A stretch of 64,000 nt of DNA, from positions 1,240,001-1,304,000 of the forward strand of contig OZ287702.1 of assembly GCA_965649825.1 (NCBI GenBank). Direction: 5' to 3'. Made by a program: the position numbers and the translations under genes. This DNA is from Penicillus capitatus. Lineage: Eukaryota; Chlorophyta. Shown in pieces: positions 23,508 through 35,145 of the stretch; the first letter of the stretch is position 1; the number at the start of each line of letters is the position of its first letter. The notes under the pieces are model-generated. The model saw only the letters and a list, made by a program, of their open reading frames with translations. It made no database searches and was not told the origin of the DNA.

Positions 23508-24450
23508 GGAGCTACGCACGCTTATATCTTTCAATGCAACCGTTGGGCCGTTCGTCTAAATTGATCTGCTGGACGAGGTCGCGCGCGTGCACACGGACCC
23601 GCTTGAATGGCGCATATCACGCGGATTGACAAAACCGTATTCATTCATCGACTATCCGCCGCTGAGGAGCAGCATCTCTGCATAACCGTCACCTGGATTG
23701 TCGCCGTGCTCCTGTGAGCGACGTAAACGCATTGACTGCTGCTAGAGGGTCATTCGAGGATAGGCATCTTAAAAAGGAGAACAGAACGGAATTCTGGTTC
23801 TCTTACAACAGATTCAGCTTTAATGTCGCCGCGCCGCGTCGCGTCGCACGTCTTATCTGTCTCTATTATTCAAATTCGTCGACTTCGCAGCTACGAGCTG
23901 TCGCCGGTCGGCCGAACGAAACGATTTAACAGCGGAAGACTTCTTTACAACTATTGGAGCAAGGTCCTGACTGGCTCAAATCGCCGATTAAGTATGTGCA
24001 TGTTGACAAGACTTCCCTAGACAGATGACTAATCCTGCTGCCAGAACCACAGAACAAGACCTCAAACACACTTAAACCTCGTCTGATAAGACATTCAACG
24101 CCCCCTGAGCGCATGACCCCTCCGCAGCAAGACGGTCACATCGCCAAAGGAAAATCTTGGCGACACGAGCTTTGTCAAAGTACACACAGGATTCGCAGTA
24201 GAGGCATCTTTCAGAGCACGATGCGTGTTTTGTACTCCGTCATCGGTTACAGAAGGCAGCGACATCTTTTCCTTTTTCTCAACTTTTTATACGAAGGCGT
24301 CAAAGTGTCCGTCAGAACCATCAATTAACTGTGCTTTGCTTTCTTCCCGAGTGTTTTGTGCCATTCTTAAGTAAATAGAGGCTAAAATCCATGCTAGAAG
24401 GGATGCGTCCAAATTTCCTTGTTGTGTACAACGAACCGAGAAAGAGGATC
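23508..24450. other. Intergenic
   Basis: About 0.9 kb with only short open frames and no recognisable motif on either strand. No RNA gene or repeat was seen. Confidence 0.45.
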
Positions 24451-27400
24451 CTAGCTCAAATAAGGTACAACCCGTTGCAGTGGCATGGTCACTTCTTCTA
24501 GCTTCTCTCCGACTGGAAGCTTCGCAAGAATTTCAAGCAAAAAACGACAGTCGGCCGAAAGCTGTTGTCTCTGATGATCCCTTGTCTCATCTGCCCCTGT
24601 CTCAGCTGCGTTCTCCAGTTCCCCGATATCTTCCAAAGGATGGCCACAACTTTCAGGACTCTCATTCACGCGCGGTGTTTGCTGATCGTGAACGTCATCT
24701 TTGCAGAAGCCAAACTCCTGTATCATCTCCAAAAACGCCGATCCCAATTCTTCGCTGAAGATCTCGGCCACTCTCGTGCAGATCTCCGCCATCTGCTCTT
24801 CATGAAGTATGGGAGTCAGCACTTGCGTCAAAATCCGAAGCTGCTTAGCAATCTGTTGTGTGGCCTGAGATGGAGGACAAGCATCCGTTACTTCTTTAAC
24901 TTTAACCGTCTTGGAATGCTTCACTTCTTCTTTGAGCTGACCGATTCCGACCAGGACTCTTTCCTTCATGATGCCAATCAGCTTGGAATGTATGCCATCT
25001 AGATGCATCAGCAGATCCTGTCAAGTTCACTCTCGCTCACGAACAAAGCGTGCTCTTTTCGGACACACCTGCTTGACTCTGTCAAACTCTGGCTGCAAGA
25101 TGGTCCTCTTCGCTTGCGGAGATCCTTCCAATAGGGCCTCCGTCATAAACGGGTGTAAATGAATCAAAAATAGGATAGACTGACTGCAGAGGGCCAAATG
25201 TTTGGCAGTAATGGACTTCAATCCACTCACCTGCATGGCCTGTCCACACACTGCCTTCGGGACAGTCGCATCACTGGGAAAGGCAGACCTGTGCCCCCAA
25301 GACCAACTGACAGCTTCTCTTGTTGAAGAAAGTGACAAGCTCCATGGTGTGTCGCGCACTGTCGGTTACAAATTCCGGAAAACAACGGCTGTGACGGACG
25401 GCGGTGCACACCATCTCGGTCACAGACTGGCCAACCTTGACCAGACGGTACTCCATATCGTTCAGCAGGAACACAGATGCGTCCCTAGACACATGTCATT
25501 TCTGCAGCCATTCGTCAACAGAGGCGCACTCTTTCGTGGACGGCCTGACAGATCTATCCGGGAAAAGGGTTTCGGACACACGCCTCTGTATGTCTCCGTC
25601 TGCATCACACGGTTTCCAGTTTTCTTGCTCCAGAGAGGCATGCAGTTTCTTAAGACTCTCTCTGTGATGCCCGTCGAGTGTTGCTTTGCAGAGCGGTTGC
25701 AACATGGTCCCCAGTCGATGCACACTCTTGACCTCTGCTTCTGTCGCCAGCTCCTGGCATTTCTGATTCGCATCCATCAGCTCTTTAAGCTGATCTAGTC
25801 TAAGAGATTGGTGTATCTTGTCTCTTGACTGGAACACTCTTGCCCAGTGTGCATGACACGCGTCCACCAGGGCTTGACACAAATCCGATCTGCCTCTCTC
25901 GACAGTGGCTCGGTGTTGCAGAAGTTTGCCATCGTCCGTAGCCTCCAGAAGCAGTTCGCCCAAGGAACGATAGTGAGACAAACAGGAAGACGCGACCGAC
26001 AGCAAGGCTGTGAGGAGAGAGAGGAACATATCGTGTGTCATGTTGCCCAAGTCGTCCAACGGAGATGGATCTTGAAGATTGTCTCCTGCGTTGGCAGTAT
26101 CGTGGACAAAATTGGGCACCAGAATTTCCATGACGTTTCGCAGCAACGCCAACAAACGGGAAACGGCATGCGGTATCACTTCCGGAAAGATCTCTGTCAG
26201 GGATCCTGTTCGAGAGACGCCCAACAGAATCTGCTTGACCTTTTCTTTCTTGCCGCTCTCTTCTTCTTCTGTTCGCGAACGGAGAGGAGTTGCTAGACGG
26301 CCTGTCTCTCCGAGCGCTCTGGCAGCCACGGAACGAAGAATCGACTCGCCTTCATCCCAGTTCAGCAGTTCCAGCAATTCACCGATCAGACATGCTCGTA
26401 AACTCACGGCAGATGCCTCGAGCGCCTCGGGCATGTTTTTCAGACAGTTCAGTTTTTCGACGGCTTTCGGCAACTCCCCGGCAGAGGATATGTCTTCATC
26501 GTACTGATGCTTTAGATTGTCGATGAGATCCAGCGCAGAGGGGTAGTCATGGGCCAGAAGCAAAAGATTCACCGCCTCCTGTGCATGAGTCGCCATTTCG
26601 ACGTTTTTGAGCACATCGAGTGTCGCCTCCAGATTTCGCCTCTTTCTGTGAAGCACTTGAATTTGCTCGGCTCGAGAACACATACCGTTATCGATATCGT
26701 GTGCATGAATCTGCAGTCGTTGGATTTGAAACAGTGTATCCCCCATCGACTGCTGCAGCTCCTGAAGAGACTCAGCCGCCTCGAAGAAAGAATCCGAACG
26801 GGCGGCAATCTCGTTCAGCAACTCTGTCTCTACAATGTCCTGAAGGAGGACACCATCATCAAATGAAAAGCACACCATTCATCATCCCGTACCAGAAAGG
26901 TGTTCAACGTCTCCAGCGTTAGATTGCGCTCTTCCTGCGTTTCTCCGCGAATCACTTGAGTGAACGTCTCCGGTCGGGTCAAAGAGAAGTCTTCCTGAAA
27001 ATAAAGTGATGGGACTTGGCGCAATGCCTGTACTAAACCTTCGCCTCTCAAGTATCCAGACCCTGAAGCGCATGCCCCTGTGCGATGCGATCCCGATCAT
27101 CATCAAGGGAATCTCACTCACCCTCAGGGTCTGTTACACTGAGACGTCTGGCGTTGTCCTGCTGAAGGGACATGCGTCGGTGGAGGTATCTCTCCATCAA
27201 TGTGCCCACTCTCATTCGGTACTCGTCGAAATGCGAGTACGACACTTCTCTGTGCAGACCACTGGGAGGAGGCGGTGCCGCTTCGGCCCATGCTTTGTCG
27301 ACAGCAGAAGCCGGCCATGAGAGAATGCCGTAGCTTCCCGAGTTAGAACGATGCATCGCCGTAGGATTGTTGACAACCGGGACAAGTGCCTGTCCTGCGA

Positions 27401-27518
27401 TGTAGAGTTCCCCATCGTCTTCGGACTTCGGTCTTATCGATGGACTGTACGTACTCACACCCTCGCTACGAACAGGACTCGTCAACGAATTCCGACGAGG
27501 AATGGTCCCCGTCCACAT
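24451..27518 (-). CDS. VPS54: VPS54, GARP tethering complex subunit
   Basis: Five or more exons on the minus strand, from ATG 27518 (MWTGTIPRRNSLTSPV) to a stop at 24451. A Ser/Pro-rich N-terminus is followed by VPSLYFQEDFSLTRPETF (about 27000), the conserved lead-in of VPS54. Then comes the long helical N-terminal region (26878-25500) with ELLNEIAARSDSFFEAAESL and HKRRNLEATLDVLKNV. The C-terminal domain is in the last exon: HLDGIHSKLIGIMKERV and LTQVLTPILHEEQMAEI. VPS54 joins VPS51-53 to tether endosome-derived vesicles at the trans-Golgi (family knowledge). Length, roughly 900 residues, is normal. Joins near 27.1-26.9 and 25.5-25.0 kb are approximate. Confidence 0.88.
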
Positions 27519-27758
27519 GCTGAAAAAACGTTGAAATCTGTGCGCCCCATCATCACAGATGCCCTTAATGAAACATTCCCGCCCACCTCTTTCACAGACG
27601 AAGAGATTTTGGCTGACAGCTGTGTGAGTTTTTTGAGCTTTACTGCCCCGTGACGAATCTCGCTTAGACGGCTTTTAATTCGAGAGAGTCATGTTGGATC
27701 GAGATGGAGTGAGTCTACTATGGTGCATGACGGGTGGCATGGAGGATATACGAACCAG

Positions 27759-28022
27759 TCATTTTCGCCCGTACACCGAACCGTTGGAAAAGAACTCGAA
27801 GAGTCTGAAGCATTCCGTAGTGTTATCGTATTGTCTGCGTTTATGAATACTGCCTTTTGGCACAATTGAACGGACTCGCTTGCTCTCCATCACGTACACA
27901 GTGCCAGCCAGAACTACACGTAAGCAAACCGGCCCAGACGCGTCCCCTTCAAGAACACCGTGTGCACGGCTCTGATTGTCCGCAACCTCGGAGTCTCTTC
28001 TGTATCGCCCTGCCACGCGCAT
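27759..28022 (-). CDS. Small basic hypothetical protein
   Basis: An open frame of about 87 codons from ATG 28022 (MRVAGRYRRDSEVADNQS) to a stop at 27759. The frame extends upstream through a basic stretch (PKTPRRRFGKRLRCEA) to a possible TTTTTAG acceptor near 28080, so it may be the second exon of a slightly longer protein. The sequence is basic and could suit a ribosomal or nucleic-acid-binding protein, but I recognise no family. It is divergent from the coiled-coil gene at 28117. Confidence 0.35.
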   Translation of the reverse strand: MRVAGRYRRDSEVADNQSRAHGVLEGDASGPVCLRVVLAGTVYVMESKRVRSIVPKGSIHKRRQYDNTTECFRLFEFFSNGSVYGRK

Positions 28023-28116
28023 TGCCTCGCATCGTAGCCGTTTCCCAAAGCGCCGCCTCGGTGTTTTAGGCACAGCTAAAAAGAAGGAGCCGCCGTTTCC
28101 AGACGCTCTCTGAAAG

Positions 28117-30430
28117 ATGCGGTTCCCTTTCTTCTGGTTAAAGCGAAGGTCGAAAGAGGAGATGGCGAAGCGAAAGTTTGGCCGACTCTGTTGTTGGCAT
28201 CAGGGGACAGAGAGCTTACGGCAGTCGCGCAATACTGGAGATTCGGAATTGACGACCGTCGTTCGCGACACGTCGCCTGTCACAGGCAATTCCTTGGACC
28301 ACGACGATGTGTATCTGTGGCGGCAACAGGCATTGACGTCCTTCCTCAATGCTGGCTGCTCCATTTCTTCCAAGCCAGATAGACACATGGAAGATCCTGC
28401 CGCCGCCACGCTGCATTCGTTTCTCATGCAGTCGGACGTCACTACACATTCTAAAACGGATGCACTGGACACAACGCCGTTGGTGTATGCAATGAATGGC
28501 TCGCCGAGGCTTACGGATATCGACAAACAGCGACCTGCTTCGCGCAAAGGACCTGGGCTTGGATCCGTTGATGACACGCCGCCGACGCGTTTGAGCAGTG
28601 AGATGATGAGACAGGGATTTGAGGAGTTTACGAGGAGGCATCAGCGGAATGAGAGCATCGGAAATCAGGCACCTGAACTTCCGACGCGTTTGGAAGTGCG
28701 TCGTGATCATTTCAGCGGCCCAAAGCTACCGCAGCTCAGGACGGTCGATGCGGGAAAACAGAAGAGTGCCAGCAGGACTGCACTCGGAAGCCATGCATTG
28801 CCAGAGCCCATTTCTCCCTTGGGTGACTCCCTCAGTCCGCCACGGCGCTGTCGGTCTCCTGTACTGGACAGAAATGCAGCGCTGGTTTCTTACGAAGTGA
28901 AAAGTATTTTTAGCGAAAGCACAAGAGCCAGTCGATCATTGTCGCCGGTAGGGGCAACTCGTCAATCTTCACCCTCCGCAGATCCAGAGTCGTCCAACGA
29001 TCAGCCTACGCAGCAAGAAGCAGAAGCACAGTGGGAGATCCACGAGTCTACCGCCGAAAACCGTCCATCGAAGAAACAGAGTGCCACAGAAATTGAAGAA
29101 GAAGAAGAAGAGCAGACTGTACGACATTCGATTACTCGATTGCGCAGATGGAAAGTGCATTTAAGACTGGGCTGGCTTTCTGAGAACGCCAATGACCTGG
29201 TCGCCGAAATACGCCTCACGGAAAGCCGGCCACCAAGAGTGCGACTTTCGTTTTCTAATGGCCGCCGCCACTGTGTGACATGCGAGCGTGTGTTTAGGAT
29301 GATATAGCGCAGACGTCGAGAGCCGTAGAAGGCCAGACATCACATGAGATGCATTCCAATGAGATCTCAGAATATGAAGGGAACTACCCAGAATATGGAA
29401 ATCGAGAGATATCTGTCTCGAATTCCGCTCATATGATGCAGGACGCACATAACAGGCAGAATGTTGTCTATATAGTGGATCGTGTGTTATCGGAACTTCA
29501 AAAGCAGAAACGAAGAACGAGGAATAAAGCATATACGGAGAAAGCCGAAATGTTAGATAGGCAGAGCAAAATCGATAAGACAGCGCATCGTCGCCGACAG
29601 ACGGAACAGCAGGATGTCGCTTTCGGAACGGAGATTTCCCGAGAACAAAGCGAACCACCTGCAGAGCGTGTTCAAAATCGTCACGAAGTTTTGCAAGCAT
29701 TTGAAGTACTTGTTAAAAAGAAAGAAGCGCAGATCAAAGGATCAGGTACGTCCTTCCCTTTCGCACAGATCAGCAACGGCCTGATATATGACGGAGATGT
29801 CGTGCGTTGCTGTTAGATGGAAAACGAGAAGTGGAGAGAACTTTTTCTTCGGAAAAGCAATTAACAGAGGCGGTATATAGTGATCTCCGCCAAGAAATAT
29901 CAAGACTGCAATACGAACTTATAAATAAAGCATCTTCCGGTGAGAAGAACAGCGATGGCTTGGCCGAGGCACTATCTTTGCCACTCAAGTCCACTTCCAC
30001 GCCTTCTCGCGAATCAGGGTTATCTGTTTATGGTCGTACACCATCGCTCTCAAAACCGCACTCTTATTCGTGGATGGTTGTGTATGTAGATGGATACAGA
30101 GAGAGGCTGGCCAAGGAGAAGTGTCCCGAGAGAAGGCGCTCTCAATCAGATCCGACATCCTCTGCTCGACCACCTGTCATTCAGTTTCCTTCTTCGCAGC
30201 CTGTCCAACGATCCGTTTCTTGCTATGAAGAATCAGTATCCACTCCTGAATCATTCTTTGCTTTTTGCCTCCCCCATCAGCGGAGCAATACAGATGAAAG
30301 GCTGGCCAAAGTTGCCTTGCTCTCTGAAGTGCGTCCGATCACTCCATCTTACCGACCCTCTCCCTCATCGACTGCTCTCCAGGAGATGCTCTTCATGCGA
30401 GGCACGGACAGCGAAGCTCGTGTCGCCTAA
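28117..30430 (+). CDS. Hypothetical Ser/Pro-rich coiled-coil protein
   Basis: Three exons fit: 28117 to about 29240, about 29299 to 29745, and 29817 to 30430, giving roughly 730 residues. The introns are about 60-70 nt with GTGCGA...TTTAG and GTACGT...GTTAG ends. The N-terminus is basic, followed by a long Ser/Pro/Arg-rich low-complexity region and an acidic run (EIEEEEEEQ) near 29095. The second and third exons are predicted coiled coil (RVLSELQKQKRRTRNKAY; QEISRLQYELINKASSG). The C-terminus is again Ser/Pro-rich. No enzyme motif or membrane segment was seen. It is probably a cytoskeletal or scaffold-type protein, but that is only inference from composition. Confidence 0.6.
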
Positions 30431-31534
30431 ACCATTCACACACAATCATCGCAGGACATGACATGACGGACAACAGGGAAAGCGATCTCCTTGCGTTCAC
30501 GACAGGTTCTGATCGCTTGGACATCGAAGTGGGCCTTAAGTACTTTGCATTCTCTCTCACCTGTCCTTTTTTAAAAACGACCCGGATCTTCCGCCTCGCT
30601 TATCTCATGGGTCTCTTCAACTCACCGAGGAGGAATACTAAGCACGTACTTACTTGCCTTTTTCTATGTTTCACGCGGAGGGTACTGTGGTCCATAGACA
30701 CCTCATCTGTATCAGCTCGTACCGAAATGCATTGTTCAGGAACGTACTTTTGACTTTTCACGGAATCACTCACTTTTTGTTGCTTTTCTTTTGTATTGTC
30801 ATGAGAACTCCCGATGTCTCTCTTTCTGAACACTCTTTGTATCCATTGGATGGCTCTCGTCAGCTGATGTCCACATCCCAAGATTTTTCCAAGATCTCCC
30901 TTCCTTTTCTGAGGGGGAACGAACACATCTTTGCCTTCTTTGATGGGTTCATCTCTTTCCTTTCTTCAAAACAAAAACTCAACCCTCAATGCGATTGATT
31001 CCTGTCGAAGATCATGGACTCCCACTGCTGTTCAAGGAACTATTTTTATCCTGAAGTGACCCTTTAAGCCCTGTGAATGCCTTCCATTTTCAAGATGCAC
31101 TTGTCCTGTACCCAATGACGTCAACTTTGCCAACGATGCCATGAATGTTTGCACGACAACAACAGTGGACACCATCCATCAGCAGGGCTCCGATTCCTGC
31201 ATAAGAGCATCCTTTCCAATAAACTAACTGTCCCTTCCTACTGGACTCAGTGCGGGTCGTATTTGGTGAATTATGAACTATGTAGTGGAATGGCGAGATG
31301 CAAGGCAGATTTCTTTCTGCTATTGCACGGGGTACTATTACGTAACGACTGTGCGTTTGTTCGCGTTGGAGTTGTCTCTGACCGAACATCGCTCATTCTG
31401 GCGAGATTGTGATCTCATACTCACACCAGTCACTTAACGGGCAGACTGGATGGACAAGTGTTTGTTGATCTAGACATACATACTGTCAAATAAAGTCCAC
31501 TCATTTCAATGGTGACACGAATCGATCGATCTCT
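30431..31534. other. Intergenic, possible kinase relic near 31.1 kb
   Basis: About 1.1 kb without a supportable gene. On the minus strand near 31090-31200 one frame (CCCRANIHGIVGKVDVIGY) loosely resembles the hinge exon of the TKL kinase at 52.8 kb (VCRGVNVHGIVIEYM). This may be a decayed duplicate or chance. Confidence 0.3.
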
Positions 31535-32641
31535 CTAACGACGACGGACACGACCGAACGACGTTGCAAACATCGAACGCCTGATCCCTGTCGCATCCTC
31601 TTCCTCCTGTTCCTGCGTTCGGCGTTTCTTCGGCCTCAGACGTTCGCTAAGACAGAGAACAGAACGATGGTCAGAAGGATGCAGAGGGAAGGCAGCTCTA
31701 CAGGGATCCTGTCTCTAGGATGGTTGCTTTAGCCTGTTCGGTGTCTTCGATGTTCTTGAGTCGACAGGACATCGGCAGCTGGACTTCTGAGATCCCGGTC
31801 ATAAGACCAGGGATACTGACTTCCTGGGCACCACTCGTCTGACAGATCCCACAGACAATGACGCATCTTGGTCGCATGGCGTGGCCATAGGTACTTTTAG
31901 ATTCTCCGGAACGGCGAAGAGTTCCTTGTCGCGTTGCTCTTCTGGAGCAAGTCGTTTGGACTTTTCGTCCTTTGCTCGGCCGAGGCGTTGCTGCATGTGA
32001 TAGGCGATGAAGCGATCCCTACACCCATCCATTTCCAGGATGTTGAATGGGGCGGTTGGGACAGGGGTTGGACATTTCTTCCGTTTCTGTCGTCTGGATC
32101 ATGGACTTCTCTTTCACATAGGCGTCCAAGACATCCTTGTCGTCGCCAGATTTCTGACCCTACTGACAGGCACCGAAGTTTTCGAGACTGTTGGGGACAC
32201 AAGAGGCATGAACGTGTTCTGGCAATAGACTGAGCTCTTTATCCTGTGACCCCTGCAATGTAAAAGAGGGTGCGTGCGTCGCGACGAGAGTGTAAAGCGG
32301 ATGGCATGTTTTACCTTTTGCGCGCGGCGTTTTTGAAGGGCGCGTATGTCTTTGAGGCAAGACCTAAGGAAAAGGCGATATCCTGTAGATATTCAGGCGA
32401 AGAGCATGAAGTGTGCGTTAACGAGCACGTACGTGATAGAAGTGTGATCTTCCGTTTTGCTTTCGTCGACCTCCCCGTCATCCGACCTTCGTTTTCTCAA
32501 TCGACGTTCTCTCTTCATCGATTCAGATCGGAAATGCATTCGATCTGATCGCGTACGAAGGCTAGATGCACTTCTGTTTGTTCTTACAGGGGCCATTTCT
32601 CTTCGTAAGCGCGTCCAAACGACACAGTATGACGTTGACAT
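31535..32641 (-). CDS. HCA59 / C9orf78 (TLS1) family protein
   Basis: At least six short exons. ATG 32641 leads to an Arg-rich start (RERRLRKRRSDDGEVDESK). Next come CLKDIRALQKRRAQK, SGDDKDVLDAYVKEKSMI, RFIAYHMQQRLGRAKDE, KELFAVPENLKVP and, most telling, PGLMTGISEVQLPMSCRLKN followed by IEDTEQAKATIL. These follow human C9orf78 in order (its PENIRV and LSGIPEVDLGIDAKIKNI segments). A final exon ends FGRVRRR at the stop 31535-31537. The family is nuclear and spliceosome-associated. Several introns are short and the exon edges were placed by eye; the exact N-terminus is uncertain. Confidence 0.75.
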
Positions 32642-32757
32642 GTCGTTAAATTAGAATGTGCTAGAGTGTGTCCTTGAGAAGCTAAGTGTATCCATCCCCC
32701 TAAATTTATGATAGGTAATATCGTTGCCTGCTCATCGTTCTCGTCTCTGCCGTTTGA

Positions 32758-34453
32758 TTAATGTCGATACTTGACCGCCCAGCCATTCTAGACAAACAAC
32801 AAACGAAAACCCTCAATCCATATGCCCTTCGTGCTGATGACCACTTACCTAGATTCTGTGGAATTCGCAGGCTGTCTAACAGATCACCTGTCTCTTTGAA
32901 TACAATCTCCGGCCAAGATGCTGAGCGGAGATAATGCACGGTGTCAATAACGGGACGTGCAGCAGTGATCCATGTATCATAGGCACGGCGTTTGATCCCC
33001 CTCCACTGACGCTTGACCACTCTCCTGCATTGACGGTTGACGCGATGGATAAACCCTTCTCCACCGTCTCCCCCCAAATCCGCATTCCATCTCGCTTGTC
33101 CACGAGGCGATCGTTTTCTCTTACGGTCTCCAAATCTGTTCTCGTTGTCCTGAATGGCTTCTCTTCGCACATAAAAGGGTCCTTTGCCTGAGGCGTCGAT
33201 AAAATGCTGGTCAGCTGCATCTTGCGTCGTGAAGACGGTGAATCCTGTTGGCCAGGCATCGATCGTGGGCTCCATATTGCCCCTTCCGATATCAATCGAT
33301 TCCGCATCGGGGTTCACTTGCGGAACGCCCTGCGACTCCATGTCCTCCTTAGAGAGGACAGACGCCTTTCTGGGCGTCGGCATCATAACGTTGCGGCTTT
33401 CGGGTCTCCAGTCTGGACGCGATGCAGCTTCTTTGAGAGGTTCGCTTCCCGGCACGAGTTTCTGATAGGTTTCGACCTCTAATCGAATACGCACATCCTT
33501 GTGTGCCAGATGCGCGACAAAGGGATTTACCAAAACGAACACGTCTCTTTGCCAGTCGACGCAAATGCGCAATGAAGCGTGCGTTTGACTCAGAAGACCA
33601 ATACCTTCATCATCCGGTAACTGCACTGGCTCGCGCAGATCGTCATCCGTTGATTCGACCAGAGAAACCTTGGGCACCATGGGGTCGAAATACGAGACCT
33701 GCTCACACTTGGCCCATCTCTTCGCTTCCATGCGCCGTGCCAGACGAATAGATTCGATAGGTATGTGGTCTTTCGTCGCTCTAAGATTCCGCGCTGCACG
33801 AACGAACACACACAACCGTCATACCAAACGCTGGGGCTCAGAGGAGCCTCACCGTCGACGACAATACGGGGAACGCCACGACGGAGGCATTCCCAGTCAT
33901 AGCACGAGAATGGACCCGGTGGACACTCTCCACGTTGTTCCAGATAGAGTCTTTTCGCCTCTGCCGCGGCAATGTACCGGAAGCTGAGATGATGAAAGCG
34001 TTTGCAGAGTTGGCGCATCTTGTGGGCGTGTTTCCAAAAGCTCTTCGACAAATCGCACATGCGTCTGCTCTCTTCATCCGCCTCCACGTCGCGATAGAAA
34101 CTCGGATAGGGATAGTAGAGTGGCAGCAGAGCGATGGCGCAAGAAATGTTGTAGGCAAAGGCCAGACGGACGTCTTCGTCCTTCGGTTCCTTCTCGAGTT
34201 CGGCATCGGCGTCGTAGAGGAAGAGAAAGAGATCTTCGTCGGCGCCGGTGGCAATGAGCGCCGCTCTGTGTGTTTGGATCTCTTCGGCAACTTCTTCGGC
34301 AGAAAGATTGCCGTCCTTCAAAATTTTGAGCTCCAGTTTTTTGGCACGGTGGTAATAGCGAACGCAGTTTCGCAGTTGGACGATGTATTCGATGAGGAAC
34401 TGTATGGCACTGTCGTAGAAGGCATCCCACAACGGACCGGAGACGTCATCCAT
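32758..34453 (-). CDS. Hypothetical protein, about 500 residues
   Basis: ATG 34453 (MDDVSGPLWDAFYDSAIQFL) opens a first exon to about 33867. It ends at a GTATTG donor; the next exon resumes after GTGCAG near 33791 with RNLRATKDHIPIESIRLARR. A last intron starts GTAAGTGG after RIPQNL, and a nine-codon final exon ends at 32758. The first part is helical, with a long charged segment and one moderately hydrophobic stretch (AFAYNISCAIALLPLYYPYP). The second part carries VDWQRDVFVLVNPFVAHLAH and a basic KRKRSPRGQ-type patch that could be a nuclear signal. I do not recognise the family. Confidence 0.6.
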
Positions 34454-35145
34454 CGTCGTCGACTTCGACACGAGAGAGCACGCTTCTCTTTGCGTTTGGT
34501 TGAACTCGAAAATGAAACGCTATCAAAAGCGAAAGGACGAATGGACGACGGATCTGGTATTTAAAACGTAAGACGGTTAGACAACGCTCCTGATCTGAAA
34601 CAGAGCATTCCTTCGATACATGCTGAGATGAACGATGAAGAAGTGTTTTGGGATAGAGCTGAATTTCGACATGGAAGAGATCGTGGCTGTCTCGACGTAT
34701 GTTGTGTTTTCGATCGGTGGCGCTCCAGACCGTCACAGATGGACGCCTTGCGAGGCCGAGTGCATGGTATGGGATCTTTAAACATGCAGCGACGATGCAT
34801 GTCTGCGTTGCGTTTCGCTCGAGAGGGCACCTTCGAAAAAGGGCTGTTTACAAATTTGAATTGAACAATGCGATGACCAGGATAGCGTCATGCGAGATTC
34901 CGTTTTGCGGCAATGCTCAATACAAAGAGAAAGTCCCAGTTATTTCGATGGGCTGCAGATACAAATCAGTATCAGCCTTTCAGAATATCAATGATCTCTT
35001 ATTGCGAGTGATTTTGACGCTCGAAAGGTGAGAGGCAAAACAGGGATGGGATCTGAACGATTTAGCATCTCCATAGACAATTCCGGACGAGTCCGTTGGT
35101 AACAACTCGAATCGAGTTGCAGCAACTTGTCTCGCATCAGTTGCC
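34454..35145. other. Intergenic
   Basis: About 0.7 kb between two minus-strand genes. Short open frames only; no domain, repeat or RNA gene was seen. Confidence 0.45.
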
